Source of the DNA: Desulfovibrionaceae bacterium
GTDB taxonomy: Bacteria; Desulfobacterota; Desulfovibrionia; Desulfovibrionales; Desulfovibrionaceae
NCBI GenBank assembly: GCA_009783115.1
Contig: WRHT01000100.1
Location: forward strand, 1 to 5,840
Direction of reading: 5' to 3'
Length of the DNA stretch: 5,840 nt
Shown here one piece after another: positions 1 to 5,728 of the stretch (positions within the stretch are counted from its first letter, which is position 1; every line of letters begins with the position of its first letter). Below the pieces are notes generated by a model, which saw nothing but the letters and a program-made list of their open reading frames with translations, did no database searches and was not told the origin of the DNA. A program made the translations under genes and the position numbers.

Positions 1-433
1 TTTTGCTCCGGTGGTTCAGAAAAGCGTTGTCTTTCACGTTGATGAAGAACTGGCTGGTGGCCGAATGCGGGTCATTGGTGCGGGCCATGGCCACGGTGTA
101 GATTTCGTTTTTCAGGCCGTTGTCCGCCTCATTGGCAATAGGTTTGCGGCTGGGCTTCTCCTGCATGTTCCAGTCAAAGCCGCCGCCCTGGATCATAAAG
201 TCGCTGATCACCCGGTGGAAAATGGTTCCATCGTAAGCGCCTTCCCGCGCATATTGCAGAAAGTTGGTACAGGTTTGGGGGGCTTTTTCCTCATTCAGTT
301 CAATGACGATATCCCCCATATTGGTTTCCAGTTTTACCAGGGTCGGCCCGGCGGCCATGAGAGATGCCGGGCAGGCCAGGCTCATGGTCAGGACGCCTGA
401 AAGCAGGAAGATGGATAAAAACAGATTGGGCAT
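1..433 (-). CDS. Secreted peptidyl-prolyl cis-trans isomerase, cyclophilin type (3' end outside window)
   Basis: Read on the minus strand from ATG at 433-431, the frame is open for 144 codons to the window edge, so the C-terminus is missing. Residues 1-29 are a hydrophobic signal peptide ([15 protein letters not shown], then an Ala-rich stretch before GPTLVKLET). The rest is a clear cyclophilin domain: an opening strand [16 protein letters not shown], then [10 protein letters not shown], the active-site block [14 protein letters not shown] at about 72-85, MARTNDP at 116-122 and [10 protein letters not shown] at 127-136. The catalytic Arg of FHRV, the FMIQ residues and the Gln/Phe pair of SQFF are all present. 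The start is fixed by AGGAG six bases upstream of the ATG. Cyclophilins catalyse prolyl bond isomerisation during folding; the signal peptide puts this one in the periplasm, as for PpiA-type enzymes. A Cys at residue 21 follows S-L-A, a poor lipobox, so a soluble secreted form is favoured. The family is certain; the paralogue name is not. Confidence 0.93.
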   Translation of the reverse strand, partial: MPNLFLSIFLLSGVLTMSLACPASLMAAGPTLVKLETNMGDIVIELNEEKAPQTCTNFLQYAREGAYDGTIFHRVISDFMIQGGGFDWNMQEKPSRKPIANEADNGLKNEIYTVAMARTNDPHSATSQFFINVKDNAFLNHRSK

Positions 434-474
434 GCATGTCTCCTTAAAGATGCTTTCCGGTGGGTATTGTTTTT

Positions 475-503
475 AAGATAGCACATCTTTGTCCGGAGGT
501 ACA
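475..503 (-). promoter_or_regulatory. Weak candidate promoter for the cyclophilin gene
   Basis: On the minus strand a TATCTT (480-475) lies about 40 bases upstream of the cyclophilin ATG. A poor -35 match (TGTACC, 503-498) sits 17 bases further upstream. The -10 box is reasonable and the -35 box matches only three of six consensus bases, so this is a placeholder rather than a firm call. The surrounding 434-635 gap contains no gene. Confidence 0.25.
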
Positions 504-516
504 GCGATCCCTTCCG

Positions 517-537
517 CCGTCTCCCGGCGGGAGACGG
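517..537. other. Perfect 9-bp hairpin without a T-run
   Basis: CCGTCTCCC (517-525) and GGGAGACGG (529-537) are exact reverse complements around a 3-base GGC loop. No run of T follows on either strand, so it is not a standard intrinsic terminator. It sits between the terminator-like hairpin of the NlpC/P60 gene and the presumed promoter of the cyclophilin gene. It could be a backup termination or mRNA-stabilising structure, or a protein-binding palindrome upstream of the promoter. Confidence 0.5.
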
Positions 538-577
538 TCCGGCGGCAAGGGGGATAAGCCTGGGGAGATGCTGATTT

Positions 578-608
578 GAGAAAGGCCGCCGGCACGGGGA
601 GGCGGCCT
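578..608 (-). terminator. Probable intrinsic terminator after the NlpC/P60 gene
   Basis: Read on the minus strand, an 8-bp GC-rich stem AGGCCGCC (608-601) pairs exactly with GGCGGCCT (590-583) across a 10-base loop and is followed directly by TTTCTC. The stem begins 28 bases after the TGA at 636-638. The U-tract is short and interrupted, so termination may be incomplete and some readthrough into the cyclophilin gene is possible. Confidence 0.6.
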
Positions 609-635
609 ATGGCGGAAATTAGTGTGGGCGCTATT

Positions 636-1385
636 TCAGATCATCCTGCGTCCGCCGATAAAACGCTTGCTCCAGTAGCCGTTACGCAGGTTTTCTTCCC
701 GCACCCGGCTGCCGGTTCTCGGGCTGTGGATGAAATTGCCGTTTCCGGAATAAATGCCGGTATGGTAGCCCCCGTTGATGCGAAAGGCCACGATATCGCC
801 AGGTCTCAGGTCAACGGAGCTTACCTGCCGTCCGGAAGAGGCCTGGGCCTTGGCCAGGCGCGGCACGGAAATGCCATACTGTTTGTAAACCCAGTAAACC
901 AGACCGGAACAGTCAAACCCCTTTTGGGGGGTGGTCCCGCCAAGGCGATAGGGTACGCCGGTCTGGGAACGGGCGGTGGAGACAATGTTTCCGCCGCTGC
1001 CGGTCGCTTTCCGGGCTTCCTGGGAATATCCGTTTCCCCCAGGCGCGCTGTAGGACGGTTCTTTAAGGGCGCCTCCAGGGCTTCCCTGCCGGATTGAAGC
1101 CGGCAGCGTCCTGGCGGCGTAAGCGCTGCTGGCCGACATTTTGAAGGAAGGCTCACTGTTGGCGGCGTTGTTTCTTGCGCTGATATAGCTGCCCGTGCCG
1201 ACCTCCAGGCCGCAGGATACCAGGAATAACAGGCAGGAACCCAGAAATAGCATGACATACAAGAGGCCGAGACCTGAGAAACCCCGTCTGAAGACCAGCC
1301 CTGTGTCCCAAGCGGGTTTTCCCTTGTGATGCCCGCCCGGGCCGGAGGTGTTTACTGTGGCGTGAAGCATACTTCTTTTCCGCAT
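636..1385 (-). CDS. NlpC/P60 (C40) family cell-wall peptidase, lipoprotein
   Basis: The protein has 249 residues from ATG at 1385-1383, preceded by GGAAGG with a 10-base gap. The frame stays open upstream to 1604, but that would overlap the divergent gene and its promoter. A hydrophobic segment at about 37-57 ends in a lipobox L-V-S-C with Cys58; Gly follows the Cys, compatible with outer-membrane sorting. Residues 59-130 are a Ser/Ala/Gly-rich linker. Residues about 131-245 are the NlpC/P60 domain: RSQTGVPYRLGG, FDCSGLVYWVYKQYG with the nucleophile Cys159, the LRPGDIVAF strand, YHTGIY with His208, and FIHSP with His220, the third catalytic position. Such enzymes cut peptide stems of murein, commonly the D-Glu/diaminopimelate bond. 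The N-region before the hydrophobic core is long (about 36 residues) and contains RRGF, which resembles part of a twin-arginine motif; a later start is possible, though no better ribosome-binding site is visible. It is transcribed divergently from the 1524 gene. Substrate specificity cannot be read. Confidence 0.9.
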   Translation of the reverse strand: MRKRSMLHATVNTSGPGGHHKGKPAWDTGLVFRRGFSGLGLLYVMLFLGSCLLFLVSCGLEVGTGSYISARNNAANSEPSFKMSASSAYAARTLPASIRQGSPGGALKEPSYSAPGGNGYSQEARKATGSGGNIVSTARSQTGVPYRLGGTTPQKGFDCSGLVYWVYKQYGISVPRLAKAQASSGRQVSSVDLRPGDIVAFRINGGYHTGIYSGNGNFIHSPRTGSRVREENLRNGYWSKRFIGGRRMI

Positions 1386-1399
1386 GATATAAAAACCTT

Positions 1400-1440
1400 C
1401 CGATATGTACAAGATGGGGGATTCCGCAGAAACATATCGG
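1400..1440 (-). promoter_or_regulatory. 9-bp inverted repeat in the leader of the NlpC/P60 gene, touching its ribosome-binding site
   Basis: CCGATATGT (1400-1408) and ACATATCGG (1432-1440) are exact reverse complements separated by 23 bases. In the minus-strand transcript the second arm ends in CGG, which runs straight into AAGG. Its last bases are therefore part of the GGAAGG ribosome-binding site, and TTTTT follows. The arms are about three helical turns apart centre to centre, so a dimeric-regulator operator is equally possible. The structure is seen; the role is inferred. Confidence 0.4.
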
Positions 1441-1472
1441 CGATCCCGGCGACAACTTAACCCGGCAAAGAT

Positions 1473-1502
1473 TTGCTTGTGGAGAGCTGGCAAAATTATT
1501 AT
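1473..1502 (+). promoter_or_regulatory. Candidate sigma70-type promoter for the plus-strand gene cluster
   Basis: TTGCTT (1473-1478) and TATTAT (1497-1502) are separated by 18 bases. The -10 box matches the consensus at five of six positions; the -35 box matches only at TTG. Transcription would begin near 1509, leaving a short leader that contains GGAG at 1514-1517 and the ATG at 1524. This placement argues against the earlier in-frame TTG at 1473 as a start codon. Confidence 0.4.
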
Positions 1503-1523
1503 CCTGGATGCCCGGAGAATCTT

Positions 1524-2069
1524 ATGCATGTCGGTTTGATCTTGGGTCTTATGGTGTTGCTGGCCTTTGGCTGGCTGGCGCTGAGTTTTCGGCGGCGCCG
1601 GCATGAATTCCGGCGGCCGGCGGATATGCTGCTGGATGAGCTGAACCTGCGGCGTTCCACTCAGGAAGGGAAACTGCGGGCTAGGGAACGCCTGGAGGAT
1701 CTCAAACGCGCGCGCCTGCGTCCGGTGGTGGAAGGGGTGCTTGAGATGATCCGTGCCCTGCCGGGCGAAAGCGGCGGCAGACTACGGCTGCGCGATGAGG
1801 AACGGCGGGCGGTGCTGGAGATTTCCGCCGTGCCCGGGGGATATGGAGAACAGGGCGGGGGCGGAGGACATGAAGGGCGGACGGAGACCCTGACCTTGGA
1901 ATGGGACATCCGGGATTTTGACCTGGATTTTTTTGCCGGCGCGGATTACCTGGAAGGCGCGTCCGGGGATTATTTCCTGCGTATGCCTGACGGATCGTTG
2001 ATCCGGGAAACGGAGCTCACGGTTTTTATGCGTCGGCTTTCCGGCCTCCTGGCGGATCGCCTGGCCTGA
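1524..2069 (+). CDS. Small membrane-anchored protein of unknown function
   Basis: I do not recognise a family. The 181-residue protein starts at ATG 1524 with GGAG six bases upstream; an in-frame TTG at 1473 would add 17 residues but has no better ribosome-binding site. Residues 3-22 (VGLILGLMVLLAFGWLALSF) form one hydrophobic segment, followed at once by RRRR (23-26). By the positive-inside rule this leaves the rest in the cytoplasm. Residues about 33-78 are strongly charged and probably helical or coiled coil (DMLLDELNLRR, ERLEDLKRARLRP). Residues 104-118 are a glycine-rich break. The C-terminal part has strand-like and acidic stretches (TLEWDIRDFDLDFFAG) and ends in a helix. The stop codon is 7 bases before the start of the RNA helicase gene, so the two are almost certainly co-transcribed and probably translationally coupled. 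That makes a helicase-related role thinkable but unproven. Confidence 0.72.
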   Translation: MHVGLILGLMVLLAFGWLALSFRRRRHEFRRPADMLLDELNLRRSTQEGKLRARERLEDLKRARLRPVVEGVLEMIRALPGESGGRLRLRDEERRAVLEISAVPGGYGEQGGGGGHEGRTETLTLEWDIRDFDLDFFAGADYLEGASGDYFLRMPDGSLIRETELTVFMRRLSGLLADRLA

Positions 2070-2076
2070 GCGCGCC

Positions 2077-3420
2077 GTGTCTGAAAGTTTTTCCAATCTG
2101 GCTTTATGCCATGAATTGCTCCAGGCGGTGGAAGACCTGGGTTTTACGGAACCCACGCCCATCCAGGGTTTGGCCGTGCCGCGCATCCTGGCCGGTGTTG
2201 ATTTGGCGGCCCAGGCCGCTGCCGGTTCCGGCAAGACCGCGGCCTTCGGTTTGCCCTTGCTGGAAAAGATCAAAGATGCGCCGGTCTTGCCGGGTGGGAG
2301 AATTCAGGCCTTGGTGCTTTGTCCCACCAGGGAATTGTGCGTCCAGGTGGCCGAAGACCTCCGCGCCCTGGCTTCCCGCCTTGACGGGACGGGCATCCTG
2401 CCGGTTTACGGCGGCCAGCCACTAGAGAGGCAAACCCGGGTTTTGGCCAGGGGATCCCTGGTGGTGGTCGGAACCCCGGGGCGGGTGCTGGATCACCTGG
2501 AACGCCGCACTCTCAGCCTGGAAAAGCTTTTTATGCTGGTTCTGGACGAAGCCGACGAGATGCTGGATTTGGGTTTTCGTGAAGACTTGGCGCGCGTGCT
2601 TAGGGCCGCTCCGCCGGACTGCCAGAAGCTCTGTTTTTCCGCGACTTTCCCCCCGCCTATCCTGCGGCTGATCCGCGCCCATTTGCGGGAGGCGGAGTTC
2701 ATCCGGGCGAATCCAGAGGAATTCAGCGGCGCGGGCACGGAGCAGTATTATTATGATACTCGCCGATCTCGGAAATTTGAGGATCTCTGCCTGATTCTGG
2801 ACAGCCGCGCTCTGCGCCGGGGGATTATTTTTTGCGCCACCCGGCGGGGAGCGGATGAACTGGCCGCCCTGTTGCAGACCAGGGGTTTACGGGCCGAAGC
2901 CCTGCACGGGGATCTGCTCCAGGCCAGGCGCGACCGGGTAATGCGGGGTTTTCGCAAGGGAAACGCCGGTTTTCTGGTGGCCACGGATCTGGCGTCCCGC
3001 GGTCTGGATCTGGATGGAGTGGAGGCGGTGATTAATTATGATTTGCCCGCGGAGGCCGAAACCTATACCCACCGCATCGGGCGCACCGGCCGGGCCGGGC
3101 GGCCTGGTCTGGCCCTGAGCCTGGTCACTCCGCGTGAAATGCCGGCCCTGCGTTCCTTCGCGAGGCTTTACGGCGCGGGCATCAACAAGGGGCGGTTGCC
3201 CAAACGCCGGGAAGCGGAAGAGATCCGCTTCAGCCGGGTTCTGGATGAGATCCGGATCCGGCTGGAGGCGGAACAGGCGGCGGATAAAAATTCCGTCCGC
3301 CTGCGTCCGCATGTCCTCAGGCTTTCAGCCTTGCTGGAAGGGCGGGAAGACAAAAACGAGGCCCTGATCCTGGCCGCGGTTTTATTCGGTATGCTGCTGG
3401 AGGCGCGGGAAGACGGTTGA
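2077..3420 (+). CDS. ATP-dependent DEAD-box RNA helicase, CsdA/DeaD-like without the RNA-binding tail
   Basis: The protein has 447 residues and uses a GTG start at 2077; the Q-motif Phe at residue 5 requires this start. There is no clear ribosome-binding site, so translation probably depends on ribosomes ending at the gene 7 bp upstream. All helicase motifs are visible in order: Q motif GFTEPTPIQ (22-30), motif I AAAGSGKT (47-54), Ia PTRELC (83-88), GG (112-113), Ib TPGR (133-136), II DEAD (157-160), III SAT (188-190), IV GIIFCATR (249-256), V ATDLASRGLD (302-311) and VI HRIGRTGRAG (332-341). Residues about 375-447 form a helical extension like the linker and dimerisation region of CsdA/DeaD, but the protein ends there with no DbpA-type RNA-binding domain or basic Arg/Gly tail. 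Such enzymes unwind short RNA duplexes in ribosome assembly, mRNA decay and cold adaptation. Motif I has Ala49 where Thr is usual. The family is certain; the exact subfamily (RhlE, CsdA or SrmB type) is not. Confidence 0.95.
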   Translation: MSESFSNLALCHELLQAVEDLGFTEPTPIQGLAVPRILAGVDLAAQAAAGSGKTAAFGLPLLEKIKDAPVLPGGRIQALVLCPTRELCVQVAEDLRALASRLDGTGILPVYGGQPLERQTRVLARGSLVVVGTPGRVLDHLERRTLSLEKLFMLVLDEADEMLDLGFREDLARVLRAAPPDCQKLCFSATFPPPILRLIRAHLREAEFIRANPEEFSGAGTEQYYYDTRRSRKFEDLCLILDSRALRRGIIFCATRRGADELAALLQTRGLRAEALHGDLLQARRDRVMRGFRKGNAGFLVATDLASRGLDLDGVEAVINYDLPAEAETYTHRIGRTGRAGRPGLALSLVTPREMPALRSFARLYGAGINKGRLPKRREAEEIRFSRVLDEIRIRLEAEQAADKNSVRLRPHVLRLSALLEGREDKNEALILAAVLFGMLLEAREDG

Positions 3421-3452
3421 TCGGCGGCCTTATCTGGCGAAGAGACGCTGAC

Positions 3453-3469
3453 CCCGATCTGGAATCGGG
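3453..3469 (+). other. Short hairpin just before the ribosome-binding site of the WD40 gene
   Basis: CCCGAT (3453-3458) pairs with ATCGGG (3464-3469) over a 5-base loop, and one base later comes AAGGAG (3471-3476), the ribosome-binding site for ATG 3482. The stem leaves the site free, so it could expose it or protect the mRNA 5' of the WD40 gene. With only six base pairs, chance is also possible. Confidence 0.3.
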
Positions 3470-3481
3470 CAAGGAGAGCCT

Positions 3482-4831
3482 ATGATTTGGCGGACACGGA
3501 TACCGGAGTTTCAACTGGAAAAGGTTTATGCCGATGGCCGCCTGGAAGAGCCGGAACTGCACCGGCTTTATGGCCTCGACCCTTCCTGCCGCATGGGCCG
3601 CCGGGGCTTCCTGCTGACCTCGGCCCTGGGAGCCGGAACATTGGCCGCGCTGGCTCCAAGCGGCCGGGCGCGGGGGGCGGAAGGGCCATCCGCCATCCCG
3701 GCGGTGCGAGTGGAGATAGCCGATGGCTTGGCGGCGCATTATGAAACTGTAAGAACTCTGGCCTTCCATCCTGACGGCTCGCTCCTGGCCTCCGCGGACG
3801 ACAAAGCGATCAAATTCTGGTCCCTGCCGGAGGGCAAACTGTCGCATACGCTCAAAGAGCATGGATCCATAGTGGATTCGATACTTTTTACCCCGGATGG
3901 GGAACTGTTCGTTTCCTGCTCCGAGCAGATCAAGCTCTGGCCGGCGCCTTTTGTTGCGGCCCAAACCATACTGGATATAAGGGAAAACTATCTTGCCGTA
4001 AGCCCGGACAGTAAATTCCTGGCTTCAGCTTCTTATTATAACGGCACGGTCAGGCTCCTGGAACTGCCCTCCGGACAAATATTGAAAGAATTGAAACACT
4101 CTGGGCCTCTGACAAGCCTGGCCTTCAGCCCGGACGGAGGAATCCTGGCTTGCGGCGAGAGGGCGCAGAAGGCCGTAAGCCTGTGGTCCGTGCCCTCGGG
4201 AAAGTTGTTCGCTCGTTGGACGGACAGAGAGATTGCGCCCCGCTCCCTGGCCTTTAGCCCGGACGGAGCATGGCTGGCCGCCTGCGTAAATGACGAACTG
4301 CGCCTTTGGAAAATGCCCGAGGGCGATATGTACGCAAAACTCGGCGGGCAATACGGAACAAGTGATTGCCTGGCCTTCAGCCCGGACGGAGAATGGCTGG
4401 CGCTGGGCTCACACGGTGGAGTGCTGCTGTTGCGTAAGCCCTTTGTCCGGCCGGCGCTTATTCTCCAGGGGCATACTAAATTGATCTCGGTTCTGGCCTT
4501 CAGCAAAGACAGCCGCCTTCTGGCCGTAGGGATGTATAGCGGGAAAATTTTCATCTGGGAGATGCCCGGCGAGGCCCCGGAGAATAATCCGGCCAGACTC
4601 CGGGTTGCGCTCCTGGATCCTGAAGCTATGCATGAAAACATCTCCGTGCGCTACGGCAACCGGGCGGATCAGAGCGTCTTCAGCGGCCGTTGCGGAGATC
4701 CCCTGCCGGAGGGGGCGATCTGCACCTGCGACTGCGTTTCCGGCAGATACAGCCCGCCGCCTCCTTCAGGTGGCGGAGCCACTACGATTTGCACCTGCGA
4801 CCGGATATGCACCTGCGTGCCGGTTAAATAG
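3482..4831 (+). CDS. Exported seven-bladed WD40 propeller protein with a cysteine-rich C-terminal tail
   Basis: The 449-residue protein starts at ATG 3482 with AAGGAG five bases upstream. Residues 1-37 are a charged extension (including RIPEFQLEKVYADGRLEEPEL). Residues 40-65 look like a twin-arginine export signal: RRGFLL, an Ala/Gly/Leu core, then an Arg-containing end with possible cleavage near ARG|AEG. Residues about 85-362 hold seven WD40 repeats, each with a strand like AFSPDG plus LLAS and a closing x-LW-x-x-P-x-G. The SPDG motifs fall near 97, 138, 174, 216, 259, 300 and 341. Seven blades make a complete propeller, normally a binding platform for partners. Residues 404-449 contain eight Cys (404, 414, 416, 418, 437, 439, 443, 445) around a PPPPSGGG linker and end in ICTCDRICTCVPVK. 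The last helicase codon is 61 bp upstream and the DUF169 gene 47 bp downstream. The propeller is secure, export is likely, and the tail's function is unknown. No catalytic residues are recognised. Confidence 0.9.
   Translation: MIWRTRIPEFQLEKVYADGRLEEPELHRLYGLDPSCRMGRRGFLLTSALGAGTLAALAPSGRARGAEGPSAIPAVRVEIADGLAAHYETVRTLAFHPDGSLLASADDKAIKFWSLPEGKLSHTLKEHGSIVDSILFTPDGELFVSCSEQIKLWPAPFVAAQTILDIRENYLAVSPDSKFLASASYYNGTVRLLELPSGQILKELKHSGPLTSLAFSPDGGILACGERAQKAVSLWSVPSGKLFARWTDREIAPRSLAFSPDGAWLAACVNDELRLWKMPEGDMYAKLGGQYGTSDCLAFSPDGEWLALGSHGGVLLLRKPFVRPALILQGHTKLISVLAFSKDSRLLAVGMYSGKIFIWEMPGEAPENNPARLRVALLDPEAMHENISVRYGNRADQSVFSGRCGDPLPEGAICTCDCVSGRYSPPPPSGGGATTICTCDRICTCVPVK
3599..3676 (+). other. 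Twin-arginine-like export signal inside the WD40 protein
   Basis: These bases encode residues 40-65. RRGFLL fits the RR-x-F-L core of Tat signals, the following TSALGAGTLAALA is mildly hydrophobic as Tat h-regions are, and SGRARG gives a basic end before a possible cleavage site. It is preceded by 37 residues, although an in-frame ATG at 3593 (Met38) would give a classic short signal. Met38 has no ribosome-binding site, whereas Met1 has a strong one. Confidence 0.6.
4117..4391 (+). repeat. Near-identical DNA repeats encoding WD40 blade strands
   Basis: A 23-bp block around GCCTTCAGCCCGGACGGA occurs at 4117-4139, 4246-4268 (one mismatch, T for C) and 4369-4391, spaced 129 and 123 bp apart, one blade each. 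A diverged copy is at about 4493-4510. Identity at silent positions suggests recent internal duplication or gene conversion among blades 4 to 6. Confidence 0.75.
4691..4828 (+). repeat. Cysteine-rich tail with repeated CTC motifs
   Basis: These bases encode residues 404-449 of the WD40 protein. Seven of its eight Cys fall in three copies of I-C-T-C (414-416, 437-439, 443-445) plus Cys418. The 10-base string TGCACCTGCG is repeated exactly at 4721-4730, 4790-4799 and 4808-4817, so the motif is repeated at DNA level too. Between the first and second copies the linker PPPPSGGG is encoded by an imperfect palindrome (near 4756-4775). Dense CxC pairs are typical of metal binding or of cysteines awaiting modification. 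Confidence 0.85.
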
Positions 4832-4878
4832 GGGAGGGCGCGGGTTTTTCCGGCATAAGCCAATAAGGAGAGATAGAC

Positions 4879-5724
4879 ATGCGGAAGGTCATGGAAAAGA
4901 CGGCGCGGCTTCTGGAGCTTCTGGGGCACGAAGAGATTCCCTTTGGCGTATATTACAGCGAAGTGAAGCCTGAAGGCGGGTTCGGTCCCAAGCCCGGCGA
5001 AGTTTTCAGCCGCGAACGGGAGGAAGCCGGACAGATCGACTGGGGAAAGGCTTTCGGCAATTTTTCCTGTACCGTGGGCAACCTCTGGCTGGCCCGTAAA
5101 AAACGCCGGGCCGCCTGGATCAGCCACCAGGAATGCGGCTGCATGGGCGGCGGCTTTTATGCGGGCCTTTACCGTCCCTACCTGGAAACGAATGTTTTTT
5201 ACGTTTCCACCGGCATCCCAGGCACCCCGATGGAAGGAGAACACTACCTGCCCTCGCCTGAAAGCATGCGCGTCTTCATGCAAGATTCGACCCCTCCGGC
5301 GGCTTCCGGCAAGTACTGCGTCCTCAAGCCCCTGGATCAGTTCGCCGCCGGTGAAAGTCCGCTGGTGGCCGCATTTTTCGCCAGGCCCGAGGTCTTGAGC
5401 GGTCTTTACGCGCTGGCCTGCTATGCCGCCGGACACCACTTGGCCGTGGTATCGCCCTTCAGCGCGGCTTGCGGCAGCATCATCGCCTGGCCCCTGGCCT
5501 ATCAGGCGCGGGGGGAGGAGCGCGCCGTGCTCGGCGGTTTTGACTTGTCGGCCCGCAAGTTTCTGAAAACCGACGAGCTGATTTTTTCCGTCCCGTTGCC
5601 ATTGTACCGCAAGATGCTCGAAGCCATGGAAAGTTCGGCGCTCACCCGCGGCGCCTGGGCCGGCGTGCGCAAAAAGGCGCGTAAAAGCCTGCGCGCCTGG
5701 GGGGAAGAAACGGGAAAGGGTTAA
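4879..5724 (+). CDS. DUF169 family protein
   Basis: The 281-residue protein starts at ATG 4879, with AAGGAG eight bases upstream. It resembles DUF169 proteins, common in anaerobic bacteria and archaea and without an assigned reaction. Features that support this are the N-terminal KTARLLELLGHEEIPFGVYY block, FSCTVGNLWLAR with Cys64, the CGCMGGGFYAG block with Cys86 and Cys88, the CVLKPLDQF segment with Cys147, and the SPFSAACGS block with Cys198 that precedes a hydrophobic stretch. Residue 181 is a sixth Cys. There is no signal peptide and no membrane segment strong enough to call, so it is probably cytoplasmic. The C-terminus is rich in Lys and Arg. Six cysteines, several in conserved-looking blocks, would suit metal or cluster binding, but this is inference. 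It is the last gene of the plus-strand series and ends 4 bp from the opposing gene's stop codon. Confidence 0.85.
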   Translation: MRKVMEKTARLLELLGHEEIPFGVYYSEVKPEGGFGPKPGEVFSREREEAGQIDWGKAFGNFSCTVGNLWLARKKRRAAWISHQECGCMGGGFYAGLYRPYLETNVFYVSTGIPGTPMEGEHYLPSPESMRVFMQDSTPPAASGKYCVLKPLDQFAAGESPLVAAFFARPEVLSGLYALACYAAGHHLAVVSPFSAACGSIIAWPLAYQARGEERAVLGGFDLSARKFLKTDELIFSVPLPLYRKMLEAMESSALTRGAWAGVRKKARKSLRAWGEETGKG

Positions 5725-5728
5725 GCCG

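Noticed and set aside
11..400. Plus-strand open frame over the first gene
   Set aside because: It is antisense to an unmistakable cyclophilin and has no domain of its own.
368..433. Cyclophilin as a lipoprotein via Cys21
   Set aside because: The residues before the Cys (S-L-A) do not fit the usual L-A/S-G/A pattern, and a signal peptidase I site a few residues later is equally plausible.
576..1097. Plus-strand 173-codon open frame
   Set aside because: It is antisense to the catalytic domain of the NlpC/P60 protein.
1284..1292. RRGF in the N-region of the NlpC/P60 lipoprotein as a Tat signal
   Set aside because: The hydrophobic core is strong and ends in a good lipobox, typical of Sec-exported lipoproteins; RRGF alone is weak evidence.
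1473..1523. TTG start at 1473 for the small membrane protein
   Set aside because: The ATG at 1524 has GGAG at correct spacing and gives a membrane segment at the very N-terminus; 1473 also coincides with a likely -35 box.
1386..1604. N-terminal extension of the NlpC/P60 frame to 1604
   Set aside because: It would overlap the divergent gene's promoter and start, and the added residues look non-coding; GGAAGG favours the ATG at 1385.
4818..4855. Possible terminator between the WD40 and DUF169 genes (TGCCGG...CCGGCA with a T5 run)
   Set aside because: The stem is only six pairs with a 26-base loop, and the T-run lies inside the loop rather than after the stem.
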